DNA of 7,849 nt from Pseudomonadota bacterium (lineage in GTDB: Bacteria > Pseudomonadota > Alphaproteobacteria > UBA9655), in assembly GCA_021809225.1 (NCBI GenBank), contig JAKBAL010000088.1, positions 1-7,849 on the forward strand, read 5' to 3'. A model generated the notes under the pieces. The model saw nothing but the letters and a program-made list of their open reading frames with translations. It ran no database searches and was not told the DNA's origin. Of this stretch, positions 1-5,104 are shown piece by piece. How positions within the stretch are numbered: the stretch's first letter is position 1; every line of letters starts with the position of its first letter. Position numbers and translations under genes: made by a program.

Positions 1-609
1 TTCCTCATTCACATAAAGACGAAGGGCTTGGAAAGTACGGGTTGCGGGATCAAACCCTGGTCTTTCAAACCCAACAATGGCTCGAACCAACTCAGCAAGT
101 TGAATTGTAGTTTCAAAAGGTCGCTGTTGAACGATAGCACGTGCCAGAGCACGAGACCGGCGTTCCTCCCCATAGACCCACAAAATACGACTGATTTCCT
201 TTTCCTCAAAAGTATTTACAACATCAGCAGCGCTTAACCCTTTTTTTTCCATGCGCATATCCAAAGGACCTTGAGCTCTGAATGAAAAACCTCGCTCAGC
301 CTTATCTAACTGAGGAGAAGAAACTCCTAAGTCGAAAACAATGCCATCATATTTAAAGGAAGGCACGAGTTGACCCATGTCTCCAAAACGACCTTCGCAA
401 AAAGTAAACCTGTTAGGATACTTCTCCTTAAGAATTTGGGCGCTCTTTTGTGCTTCAGGATCACGGTCCAAAGCCACGACTGAACAGTGTGCACGTTCTA
501 AAAGTGCCTCAGAATACCCACCAACCCCAAAAGTTGCATCGATGTAATTTTCTTTATCCCGCGGCATCAACGTTTCAAGGACTTCTTGAAGCATCACGGG
601 TTTATGCAT
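1..609 (-). CDS. rsmH: RsmH (MraW), 16S rRNA m4C1402 methyltransferase, C-terminus cut off by the window
   Basis: RsmH transfers a methyl group from S-adenosylmethionine to N4 of C1402 in 16S rRNA, in the small-subunit decoding centre. The visible 203 residues begin MHKPVMLQEV. They carry the SAM-binding motif DATFGVGGYSEALL (about 24-37), the acidic loop ALDRDPEAQ (46-54), FDLGVSSPQLD (92-102), ERGFSF (105-110) and GPLDMRM (114-120), and end near PATRTFQALR, all in the usual RsmH order. The family is about 300-320 residues, so roughly the last third lies beyond base 1. The ATG at 609 overlaps the mraZ stop by 8 bases (ATGCATAA). An AAGGA ribosome site at 616-620 lies 6 bases upstream, inside mraZ. 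Overlap and strand indicate co-transcription and translational coupling with mraZ at the head of the dcw cluster. Identity is very secure. Confidence 0.96.
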   Translation of the reverse strand, partial: MHKPVMLQEVLETLMPRDKENYIDATFGVGGYSEALLERAHCSVVALDRDPEAQKSAQILKEKYPNRFTFCEGRFGDMGQLVPSFKYDGIVFDLGVSSPQLDKAERGFSFRAQGPLDMRMEKKGLSAADVVNTFEEKEISRILWVYGEERRSRALARAIVQQRPFETTIQLAELVRAIVGFERPGFDPATRTFQALRLYVNEE

Positions 610-1060
610 GATCCGTCCTTAATCTAAGAGTTGCTTGCTTGTCCTGCACTCTTTGACGAGCTTCCTGCTGATGATCTTCAAACGCTTCTGGATTCCAAAT
701 TTGAAAGGTAGCTCCTCGCCCCACGAAAGCCACTGTCTCTTGAATTTTAGCGTGATGGAGTAAAAATTGCGGCAATATAATGCGTCCATCACCATCAAAC
801 GCCAGCATTTGTGCATCAGCAAAAATGGTAGCCGTTAAATCATCTTGAGCTTCAGAGAAAAGATCTAATTGATCCACACTGTCACTCATGCGCTGCATGC
901 GATCCATTCCCATGCCTTCTATGGCAGTCAGCTTATAAGAGCGAAAGGCAATAATGCCATGAAAACTCTGCCCTGAAAGGGCAAGGCGAAAGGGAGCGGG
1001 GACACAAACACGTCCTTTTTTATCCAACTTATTAACAAATGTGGACAGAAATAAAGTCAT
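602..1060 (-). CDS. mraZ: MraZ, transcriptional regulator of the dcw cluster
   Basis: MraZ is a DNA-binding regulator with two SpoVT/AbrB-like domains that forms a ring-shaped oligomer and represses its own dcw promoter in characterised bacteria. This 152-residue protein has both half-motifs: DKKGRVCVPAPFR at about 13-25 and DGDGRIILPQFL at 89-100. The ATG at 1060 is chosen because the product then begins MTLFLSTFVNKLDKKGR, matching the family N-terminus and usual length (about 140-155). A purine-rich AAGAGAG ribosome site sits about 4 bases upstream. An in-frame ATG at 1123 would add 21 residues, but that extension overlaps the first operator repeat and the candidate -10, so it should be untranslated leader and promoter. 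The gene overlaps rsmH by 8 bases. The operator at 1123-1157 implies autoregulation. Confidence 0.94.
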   Translation of the reverse strand: MTLFLSTFVNKLDKKGRVCVPAPFRLALSGQSFHGIIAFRSYKLTAIEGMGMDRMQRMSDSVDQLDLFSEAQDDLTATIFADAQMLAFDGDGRIILPQFLLHHAKIQETVAFVGRGATFQIWNPEAFEDHQQEARQRVQDKQATLRLRTDHA

Positions 1061-1113
1061 TTTCTCTCTTAATGAATGCCAAAGCGCCTTTTCAAAAACC
1101 GACGCCTTTTTAT

Positions 1114-1142
1114 GGTATAGCATGGGCTATTCTGGGATTCAA
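1114..1142 (-). promoter_or_regulatory. Candidate sigma-70 promoter for mraZ-rsmH
   Basis: Read on the minus strand, TTGAAT (1137-1142, 4/6 to TTGACA) is followed after exactly 17 bases by TATACC (1114-1119, 4/6 to TATAAT). This predicts a start near 1107 and a leader of about 47 bases. Both boxes are only moderate matches. The case rests on the exact spacing and on the MraZ repeats falling between and upstream of the boxes, as expected for a repressed promoter. Confidence 0.42.
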
Positions 1143-1157
1143 TGGGATAATCTGGGA
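1123..1157. promoter_or_regulatory. MraZ operator: four TGGGN repeats at 10-bp spacing
   Basis: On the plus strand TGGGC, TGGGA, TGGGA and TGGGA start at 1123, 1133, 1143 and 1153, each followed by a 5-base spacer. This is the known MraZ-box architecture (TGGGN direct repeats with 5-nt spacers), here with four units. The array lies 63-97 bases upstream of the mraZ start. The TGGGN motif reads on the strand opposite to mraZ. It overlaps the candidate -35 and the promoter spacer, so MraZ binding should compete with RNA polymerase. The repeats are seen directly; function is inferred from the family. Confidence 0.88.
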
Positions 1158-1164
1158 TGAAAAT

Positions 1165-1183
1165 GATAACAATGTTATCCACA
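1165..1183 (+). promoter_or_regulatory. Perfect DnaA-box match inside a palindrome
   Basis: TTATCCACA at 1175-1183 matches the DnaA box consensus TTATNCACA exactly. It overlaps the perfect dyad GATAACAATGTTATC (1165-1179; 6-bp arms, 3-base centre). The site lies immediately upstream of the MraZ operator, about 105-123 bases before the mraZ start. It could tie dcw transcription to DnaA, or the dyad could be bound by a different regulator. The match is seen; binding is not shown. Confidence 0.45.
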
Positions 1184-1302
1184 GGGAAATAGGCATAAAA
1201 TAACACTTTCTACTCCTATCATTCAAATTAACATATTGTTTTTAAAAAATTTTTAAGAATGTGGGTTTTCTTTAAAGAAAGAAACAGAAGCTGACTCTAA
1301 AT

Positions 1303-1311
1303 TTATCCACT
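1303..1311 (+). promoter_or_regulatory. Near-match DnaA box
   Basis: TTATCCACT matches the DnaA box at 8 of 9 positions, in the same orientation as the perfect copy 128 bases away. Between them is a very AT-rich tract at about 1226-1260 and a 14-bp palindrome TTTCTTTAAAGAAA (1267-1280). The function of this spacer between the antiporter stop and the mraZ control region is unknown. Confidence 0.25.
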
Positions 1312-1359
1312 GGCAATAAAGTCTGATAAAAGTGTAGGAAATAGTTAGAGAGTCGGTAT

Positions 1360-2754
1360 CTAAAACCGCCACCAGGACAAGAGAATGAAAAACGGCAAGA
1401 GAATGCCAACTGACCAAAGCATATAACCAAAGAAACTAGGCATTGGAATTTTTTGGCTTTCAGCGATGGCCTTTACCATGAAATTAGGAGCATTACCAAT
1501 GTAAGTCATGGCACCCATAAAAACGGCTCCTAATGAAATAGCTTCTAAGGTACGTGCCAAAGAAGACATCAGAACCCATGAATCCCCCCCTGCCATATGA
1601 AAAAACACAAGATAAGTTGGAGCATTATCTAAAAAGGAGGAAAGTCCACCGGATAGCCAAAAGTACATCATATTTTGTGGAATACCTTTTACATCCACAA
1701 GAGAGATTAAAGGCGCCATCGCCCCTTGAAGCCCTGCATCTAAAATCGCAATCACCGGAATCACAGTCATAAAAATTCCAAAAAATAACTTTATCACTTC
1801 TTTCAAAGGCTCCCATGAAAAATGGTTCGCCTTATGAATAAGAGAGGGTGTGAAAAAGAAGGAAATAAGGGCTAAAAACACAAGGCCGAAGTCTCTTCCT
1901 ACGTTTTGAGCCTCAAGGACCACTCCCCCTAAATGGATATCTATGTCCGGCTTCCAAATCCCACTGACGAGCACAAGCGCAATAACCCCCAGAAAAAGAA
2001 AACTATTCAAGGCTCCTTGAATTCGAAGACGTGGCCGCAAGTTCTTTAGCACCCGCTCTTCTCGTTTGACAAAAAAAGTATCCAACCCATAAAAAAACAC
2101 AAGAAGGGGAAGGGTCACAGCAATCATTGGCCCACTTAAATTTTCAATTGGCCAAAAAAAACTCACGCCATTTAAAAACCCGATAAAGAGAGGAGGATCA
2201 CCAAGTGGCGTCAACGCCCCTCCAATATTTGCGACTAGAAAGATAAAAAAAATCATGTGATGAACCCGATTCTTCCGATCTCGATTGATATGAAGCAAAG
2301 GACGGATCAAAAGCATGGAGGCCCCTGTCGTCCCAATCCATCCCGCCAAAAAAGTCCCTAGGGCCAAAAGACTGGTATTCATCAACGGCGTCGCGTGGGA
2401 TTCCACCTCAATCCTAATCCCCCCTGCAATTGTATAGAGAGCTCCAATCATAATCACGAAAGGCAAGTAATGATGAAAAAAAGCTCCTAAAATAACGGCT
2501 TGTGAGAGGGAGAGTCCAAAAAAACTTACCAGAGAAAGAATCGTCAAAAATGACCACCCTAAAGCTATTTTTCCGTAATGATCTTCCCAAAAATGAATCG
2601 CAAATAGTGGCATAAGAGCTAAAGAGCAAAGCATGCCAATAAAAGGCAAGGTCCATCCTAAACTTAACGTATGACCCGGCAGCACCTCTCCTGTTGCCAA
2701 AAGGGGAGTTGGAAGAAAGAGGATGAGACTTAGCAATAAAAATTTAAACCGCAT
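1360..2754 (-). CDS. Putative Na+/H+ antiporter, ion transporter (CitMHS/NhaD-like) superfamily
   Basis: This 464-residue polytopic inner-membrane protein has a likely N-terminal signal or signal-anchor segment (1-20, ending LLATG) and about a dozen hydrophobic segments. It carries the two pseudo-symmetric signature regions of the ion transporter superfamily. The first is GTTGASMLLIRP (141-152) followed by ANIGGALTPLGDPPLF (175-190). The second is FLDNAPTYLVF (374-384) followed by GAMTYIGNAPNFMVKA (414-429). Close relatives in alphaproteobacteria are annotated as sodium:proton antiporters; by fold it could instead move a dicarboxylate or citrate, so substrate is inference. The ATG at 2754 has an AAAGGA ribosome site 6 bases upstream (2761-2766). 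The gene is separated from mraZ by about 300 bases holding the mraZ operator, so it is probably its own transcription unit. Confidence 0.83.
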   Translation of the reverse strand: MRFKFLLLSLILFLPTPLLATGEVLPGHTLSLGWTLPFIGMLCSLALMPLFAIHFWEDHYGKIALGWSFLTILSLVSFFGLSLSQAVILGAFFHHYLPFVIMIGALYTIAGGIRIEVESHATPLMNTSLLALGTFLAGWIGTTGASMLLIRPLLHINRDRKNRVHHMIFFIFLVANIGGALTPLGDPPLFIGFLNGVSFFWPIENLSGPMIAVTLPLLVFFYGLDTFFVKREERVLKNLRPRLRIQGALNSFLFLGVIALVLVSGIWKPDIDIHLGGVVLEAQNVGRDFGLVFLALISFFFTPSLIHKANHFSWEPLKEVIKLFFGIFMTVIPVIAILDAGLQGAMAPLISLVDVKGIPQNMMYFWLSGGLSSFLDNAPTYLVFFHMAGGDSWVLMSSLARTLEAISLGAVFMGAMTYIGNAPNFMVKAIAESQKIPMPSFFGYMLWSVGILLPFFILLSWWRF

Positions 2755-3056
2755 TCCTTATCCTTTCATTTTACGAATAATACTCTAGAATTAAGGAGAT
2801 GTGTTAGGGAAGAAGTTTTTACACTCTTCCCCATTGAACGTGGAGTCCCTTTTGTTCCCACCCGACGTCTATCATTCCCACACAAGTGAGAGTCTATAAA
2901 ATAGTTTTTTTATTACAGATAGTTATCTTGAATCCTCACAAGTTAAGAGCATAACACGGAGGAAATTAAATAAGATGTTTTTTACAAAAAATGGAGAGAA
3001 CTAGGAGAAATATTACAAAGAATATAGCTTTTTATCTCTTCTCAAATTCCTAAAAA
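2755..3056. other. Intergenic region between divergent genes, with a dyad and phased TGGGA-like repeats
   Basis: This 302-base spacer separates the minus-strand antiporter from the plus-strand orphan gene. It contains a 7-bp inverted repeat, GGGAAGA (2807-2813) and TCTTCCC (2825-2831), with an 11-base loop and no T-tract, so it is not an obvious terminator and may be a leader hairpin or operator. Read on the minus strand it also has TGGGA at 2876-2880 and 2856-2860 and AGGGA at 2846-2850, on a 10-bp grid with one missing unit. A TATTAT (2779-2784 region, minus strand) could serve as -10 for the antiporter but lacks a good -35. I found no convincing promoter for either flank. Confidence 0.5.
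2975..3004 (+). CDS. Possible 9-residue leader ORF upstream of the orphan secreted protein
   Basis: ATG at 2975 opens MFFTKNGEN and stops at 3002-3004. A strong ribosome site GGAGGA (2958-2963) lies 11 bases upstream, better than any seen at the following gene. The 13-mer TTTTACAAAAAAT inside it (2980-2992) recurs at 3065-3077, where it encodes the similar YFTKN just before the downstream coding start. It could be a leader peptide, a remnant of a duplicated gene start, or chance in low-complexity DNA. Confidence 0.18.
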   Translation: MFFTKNGEN

Positions 3057-3098
3057 ATGGTATATTTTACAAAAAATCACATTAACATATTAATATTA

Positions 3099-3650
3099 AT
3101 GAAAAAGCACTTAATTATTTTATTTTTTTTTATTACTATATCAGTAAATTTTTCAGTATTTGCCTATGAAATAGGTGATTTTATTAAACTATTTAACGAA
3201 GAGCCTGAAAGAAATGTACGGGTAACAGTTAATGGTACGGACGAAAAAGAGAAAAATAAAAAAGTAAAAAAAATATTACTAGATGTATTAGAAACTCATG
3301 ATGCCCAAGATTTATTTAATCACGTTTCTGTACTAACTGGGACTATAAAAGAGATCAATTATGACTCATGTTGTTGGTTTACATCTGGGATTTTTGATAT
3401 TTTTGACCTACCACACCTCATACCTAATACACTTGACCAAGGTTTTATTATAAAAATAAATAATGTTTTATTAAATGAAAAAAATTATTCTTTTTTTATT
3501 AATATTGAAGAATATTGCGACAACAAACAGATAAAATTATTGCTTGGTTGTCGATCAGGAACTAGAAATGCGACCTATGGAGGTGAAAAAATTTCACGTC
3601 TTATGCAAGGTAAAAAAAATCTGATATTAAAAACATTATACTCCTTATAA
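3099..3650 (+). CDS. Hypothetical secreted or periplasmic protein, AT-rich orphan
   Basis: I do not recognise this 183-residue protein. The ATG at 3099 gives a classic Sec signal peptide: MKK, a hydrophobic core, and a likely signal peptidase I site after VFA (20-22), leaving YEIGD as mature N-terminus. The alternative ATG at 3057 adds 14 residues before the signal and is less plausible; neither start has a clear Shine-Dalgarno. The mature part has a lysine-rich stretch (about 47-58), then CC at 91-92 and single cysteines at 140 and 151, which could form disulfides after export. A charged C-terminal segment includes CRSGTRNATYGG. There is no lipobox and no further membrane segment. Base use is far more AT-rich than in the antiporter and helicase genes, with AAA, ATT and TTA dominating, which suggests recent acquisition. 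It stands alone, diverging from the antiporter. Function unknown; a host-interaction protein is only a guess. Confidence 0.68.
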   Translation: MKKHLIILFFFITISVNFSVFAYEIGDFIKLFNEEPERNVRVTVNGTDEKEKNKKVKKILLDVLETHDAQDLFNHVSVLTGTIKEINYDSCCWFTSGIFDIFDLPHLIPNTLDQGFIIKINNVLLNEKNYSFFINIEEYCDNKQIKLLLGCRSGTRNATYGGEKISRLMQGKKNLILKTLYSL

Positions 3651-3667
3651 ACAAAATTTTTGAGACT

Positions 3668-3859
3668 TTAGCTTGTAAAATCCTTCTCTCCTCTTAGAAG
3701 TGAGAAAACCACCTGTAAATAAAAAATTAACTTTCTAGCAACACTAACGAAAATCAGATTTTCCTCATAACTAATGAGCGAACGTATCTTTTGCAAACAA
3801 TGCTGAATCATCAGAAATCCCAACTTTGCCAAGCCATACTCCAGATTAGCTCTTTTCAC
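3668..3859 (-). pseudogene. Possible remnant of a transposase C-terminus (IS110-like by eye)
   Basis: The minus strand is open from a GTG at 3859 to the TAA at 3668. Its last part reads VSVARKLIFYLQVVFSLLRG, then EKDFTS. This resembles the C-terminal end of IS110/IS116-type transposases, which typically close with a segment like VAVARKLLVILNAML followed by a short polar tail. Neither the DEDD catalytic domain nor the rest of the C-terminal domain is present. A neighbouring frame overlapping it upstream also has protein-like stretches, as in a frameshifted remnant. The resemblance is from memory and short; it could equally be a lineage-specific repeat. A second, shorter copy of ARKLIFYLQ lies at 5012-5040. 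Confidence 0.28.
3713..3741. repeat. 29-bp direct repeat, copy 1
   Basis: It begins CTGTAAATAAAAAATTAA and matches 26 of 29 bases with the copy at 5012-5040. Read on the minus strand it encodes ARKLIFYLQ, and two of the three differences are synonymous (AGA/AGG and AAG/AAA). Confidence 0.7.
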
Positions 3860-3949
3860 CTTTTTGTTGGTAACGAACGAGTTTTATCATGGATTTTCTA
3901 GCCTTACAAATAACACCATTTACAAAAAATAATTGAGAACAAGTATACG

Positions 3950-4050
3950 TCTGGATTGCTTCGCTTCGCTCGCAATGACGAGTTTTTATGTTGAAAAACA
4001 GTAAATTAGTCGTTGCGCGGAGGGACGAAGTCCCGACAAAGCAATCTAGA
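3950..4050. repeat. Pair of inverted palindromic repeats, MITE-like (CATTGCGAG...AAGCAATC family)
   Basis: The outer ends are near-perfect inverted repeats: TCTGGATTGCTT (3950-3961) against AAGCAATCTAGA (4039-4050), 11 of 12 paired. Each arm is itself a small palindrome. The left arm has ATTGC (3955-3959) and GCAAT (3972-3976). The right arm has GTTGC (4012-4016) and GCAAT (4041-4045), around an inner hairpin GGGAC-GAA-GTCCC (4022-4034). Minus-strand translation of the left arm gives RHCERSEAIQ, a peptide recurring in spurious proteins of many bacteria, Rickettsiales included. No target-site duplication is evident. It is probably a non-autonomous dispersed element; its mobilising enzyme is not visible. 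Confidence 0.75.
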
Positions 4051-4113
4051 AATTTAAACTTAAATGACGGTATTGGTATTATTAATTTCTGCTCCTCATG
4101 ACACAAAATACGC

Positions 4114-4875
4114 TCAACTTCTCCTATAAATTTCGTTACGATAGAGTTCCTTAAATCCCATACTTTTATAAAGGAGAGCTCCCTGATCAGAAGCCTCAAG
4201 ACAAACCCAATCATAGCCTAATTCCTTCGCAATTTTCATGGCGTACAAAGTCATCGCTCTACCGAATCCTTTTCTCTGATAAGCGTGTGTTGTCCCTAAA
4301 TCATCAAGCCGCGCCCCATTGGAGCTCAGAGAAAGCGTTGCTGCCGAAACGGGCTTTCCCTTAACATAACTCACAAAATGACGGAAATTAGCCTTCTTTT
4401 TCAAAGCCAGACGGTGGGCTTCAAGATAAAGAGAGGTATTTTCTTTTGTGCCTTGAAAAGCTTCTTGAAGAGGCACTATCCACTCTAAAAGCTGTTCTTC
4501 TCCTACCTCTTGAATCGTAAAAGTCTTTAAGAAATCATCCGGAAAGACATCCTCCAAAAACCCAACAAAAACAGGACAATCAGAGATTAACGGATATCCT
4601 CGTTTTTGAAGCACAGCTTTTAAGTTTTCTTGATCTATTGAAGGATTAATTACCCATGACCAGGGAAGAGGACTCGCTTCATAAAATCCTTCCACCCAGA
4701 GAAGTATTTCTTCTATATCACCTGCAAGGTCTTTCGTTTGCATAGCAAAATTGAGGTTTGGTTCCTTTATATCAGGCGCAAAAGCGGTGACTCCTTTGTC
4801 CTCAAAAATCTCTTTTGCCAGAGCCCAAAGGAAATATTCTTGTGTTTTATGAGCCGCTTGAATCAAATCATCCAT
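4114..4875 (-). CDS. GNAT-family N-acetyltransferase
   Basis: This 253-residue protein would transfer an acetyl group from acetyl-CoA to an amine; the acceptor cannot be read from sequence. The C-terminal half is a typical GNAT fold: strand-rich FRHFVSYVKGKPVSAATLSL (about 164-183), then LDDLGTTHAYQRKGFGRAMT (190-209) with the acetyl-CoA pyrophosphate loop Q-R-K-G-F-G, then CLEASDQGALLYKSMGF (225-241) with the tyrosine of motif B. The N-terminal 115 or so residues (including PLPWSWVINP) lack the motif and look like the degenerate half of a two-part GNAT. I chose the ATG at 4875 (MDDLIQ) because GGAAA lies 5 bases upstream; a TTG at 4887 would add four residues. It appears monocistronic. The flanking direct repeats (3713 and 5012) and palindromic element place it in an accessory setting. 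GNAT membership is secure, function is not. Confidence 0.87.
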   Translation of the reverse strand: MDDLIQAAHKTQEYFLWALAKEIFEDKGVTAFAPDIKEPNLNFAMQTKDLAGDIEEILLWVEGFYEASPLPWSWVINPSIDQENLKAVLQKRGYPLISDCPVFVGFLEDVFPDDFLKTFTIQEVGEEQLLEWIVPLQEAFQGTKENTSLYLEAHRLALKKKANFRHFVSYVKGKPVSAATLSLSSNGARLDDLGTTHAYQRKGFGRAMTLYAMKIAKELGYDWVCLEASDQGALLYKSMGFKELYRNEIYRRS

Positions 4876-5011
4876 AGAATTTTCCAAGAAATATCAAAGC
4901 AATCTTTTAATTGTCTTCGAAGAAAGCAACTTGATCAACCCTATTCACACCTTCTTTTCGTGAAATTACAAGCGTTTTCCCCTTACATCATCAGGAATTT
5001 TCAAAGATCAT

Positions 5012-5040
5012 CTGTAAATAAAAAATTAATTTCCTAGCTA
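5012..5040. repeat. 29-bp direct repeat, copy 2
   Basis: CTGTAAATAAAAAATTAA then a diverged tail, 26 of 29 bases identical to 3713-3741 in the same orientation. On the minus strand it reads ARKLIFYLQMIF before a stop. Similarity does not continue past the repeat on either side. It lies just upstream of the helicase gene. Confidence 0.7.
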
Positions 5041-5104
5041 TTTTATAAATTACACACTACATATAACTTATATTTATTTACACCCCTCACATCTTGGTAA
5101 CTTA

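Larger units (their letters stand above)
3651..4113. other. Repeat-rich intergenic region without a convincing intact gene
   Basis: These 463 bases lie between the orphan gene and the acetyltransferase stop. They hold a possible decayed transposase tail (minus strand, 3668-3859), one copy of a 29-bp direct repeat (3713-3741) and a pair of inverted palindromic repeats (3950-4050). Short open frames exist but none has a good start or a coherent product. No clear terminator for the plus-strand orphan gene is visible; a weak 5-bp hairpin CTTCT/AGAAG near 3680-3701 lacks a T-tract. Confidence 0.6.

Noticed and set aside
1061..1123. Longer mraZ start at the ATG at 1123 (21 extra residues)
   Set aside because: The extension is absent from the family, overlaps the first MraZ repeat and the candidate -10, and the start at 1060 has a better ribosome site.
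1267..1280. 14-bp perfect palindrome TTTCTTTAAAGAAA as terminator of the antiporter gene
   Set aside because: It is AT-only apart from one GC pair per arm, has no loop and no following T-tract on the minus strand.
1125..1359. Replication origin upstream of mraZ
   Set aside because: One perfect and one 8/9 DnaA box plus an AT-rich tract are too few for an origin call, and none of the usual origin-neighbour genes is present.
3846..4214. Minus-strand open frame of 122 codons covering the palindromic repeat and the end of the acetyltransferase gene
   Set aside because: It overlaps a well-supported gene in another frame, and its middle is the translated palindromic repeat (RHCERSEAIQ), a classic source of false proteins.
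4888..4982. Short minus-strand open stretch upstream of the acetyltransferase (reads GKTLVISRKEG and onward)
   Set aside because: It has a stop shortly before it, no start codon with a ribosome site, and only about 25 codons; chance is sufficient.
4738..5037. Plus-strand open frame of 99 codons across the start of the acetyltransferase gene
   Set aside because: It runs antisense to the acetyltransferase coding start, has no ribosome site and no recognisable content; it is a shadow frame.
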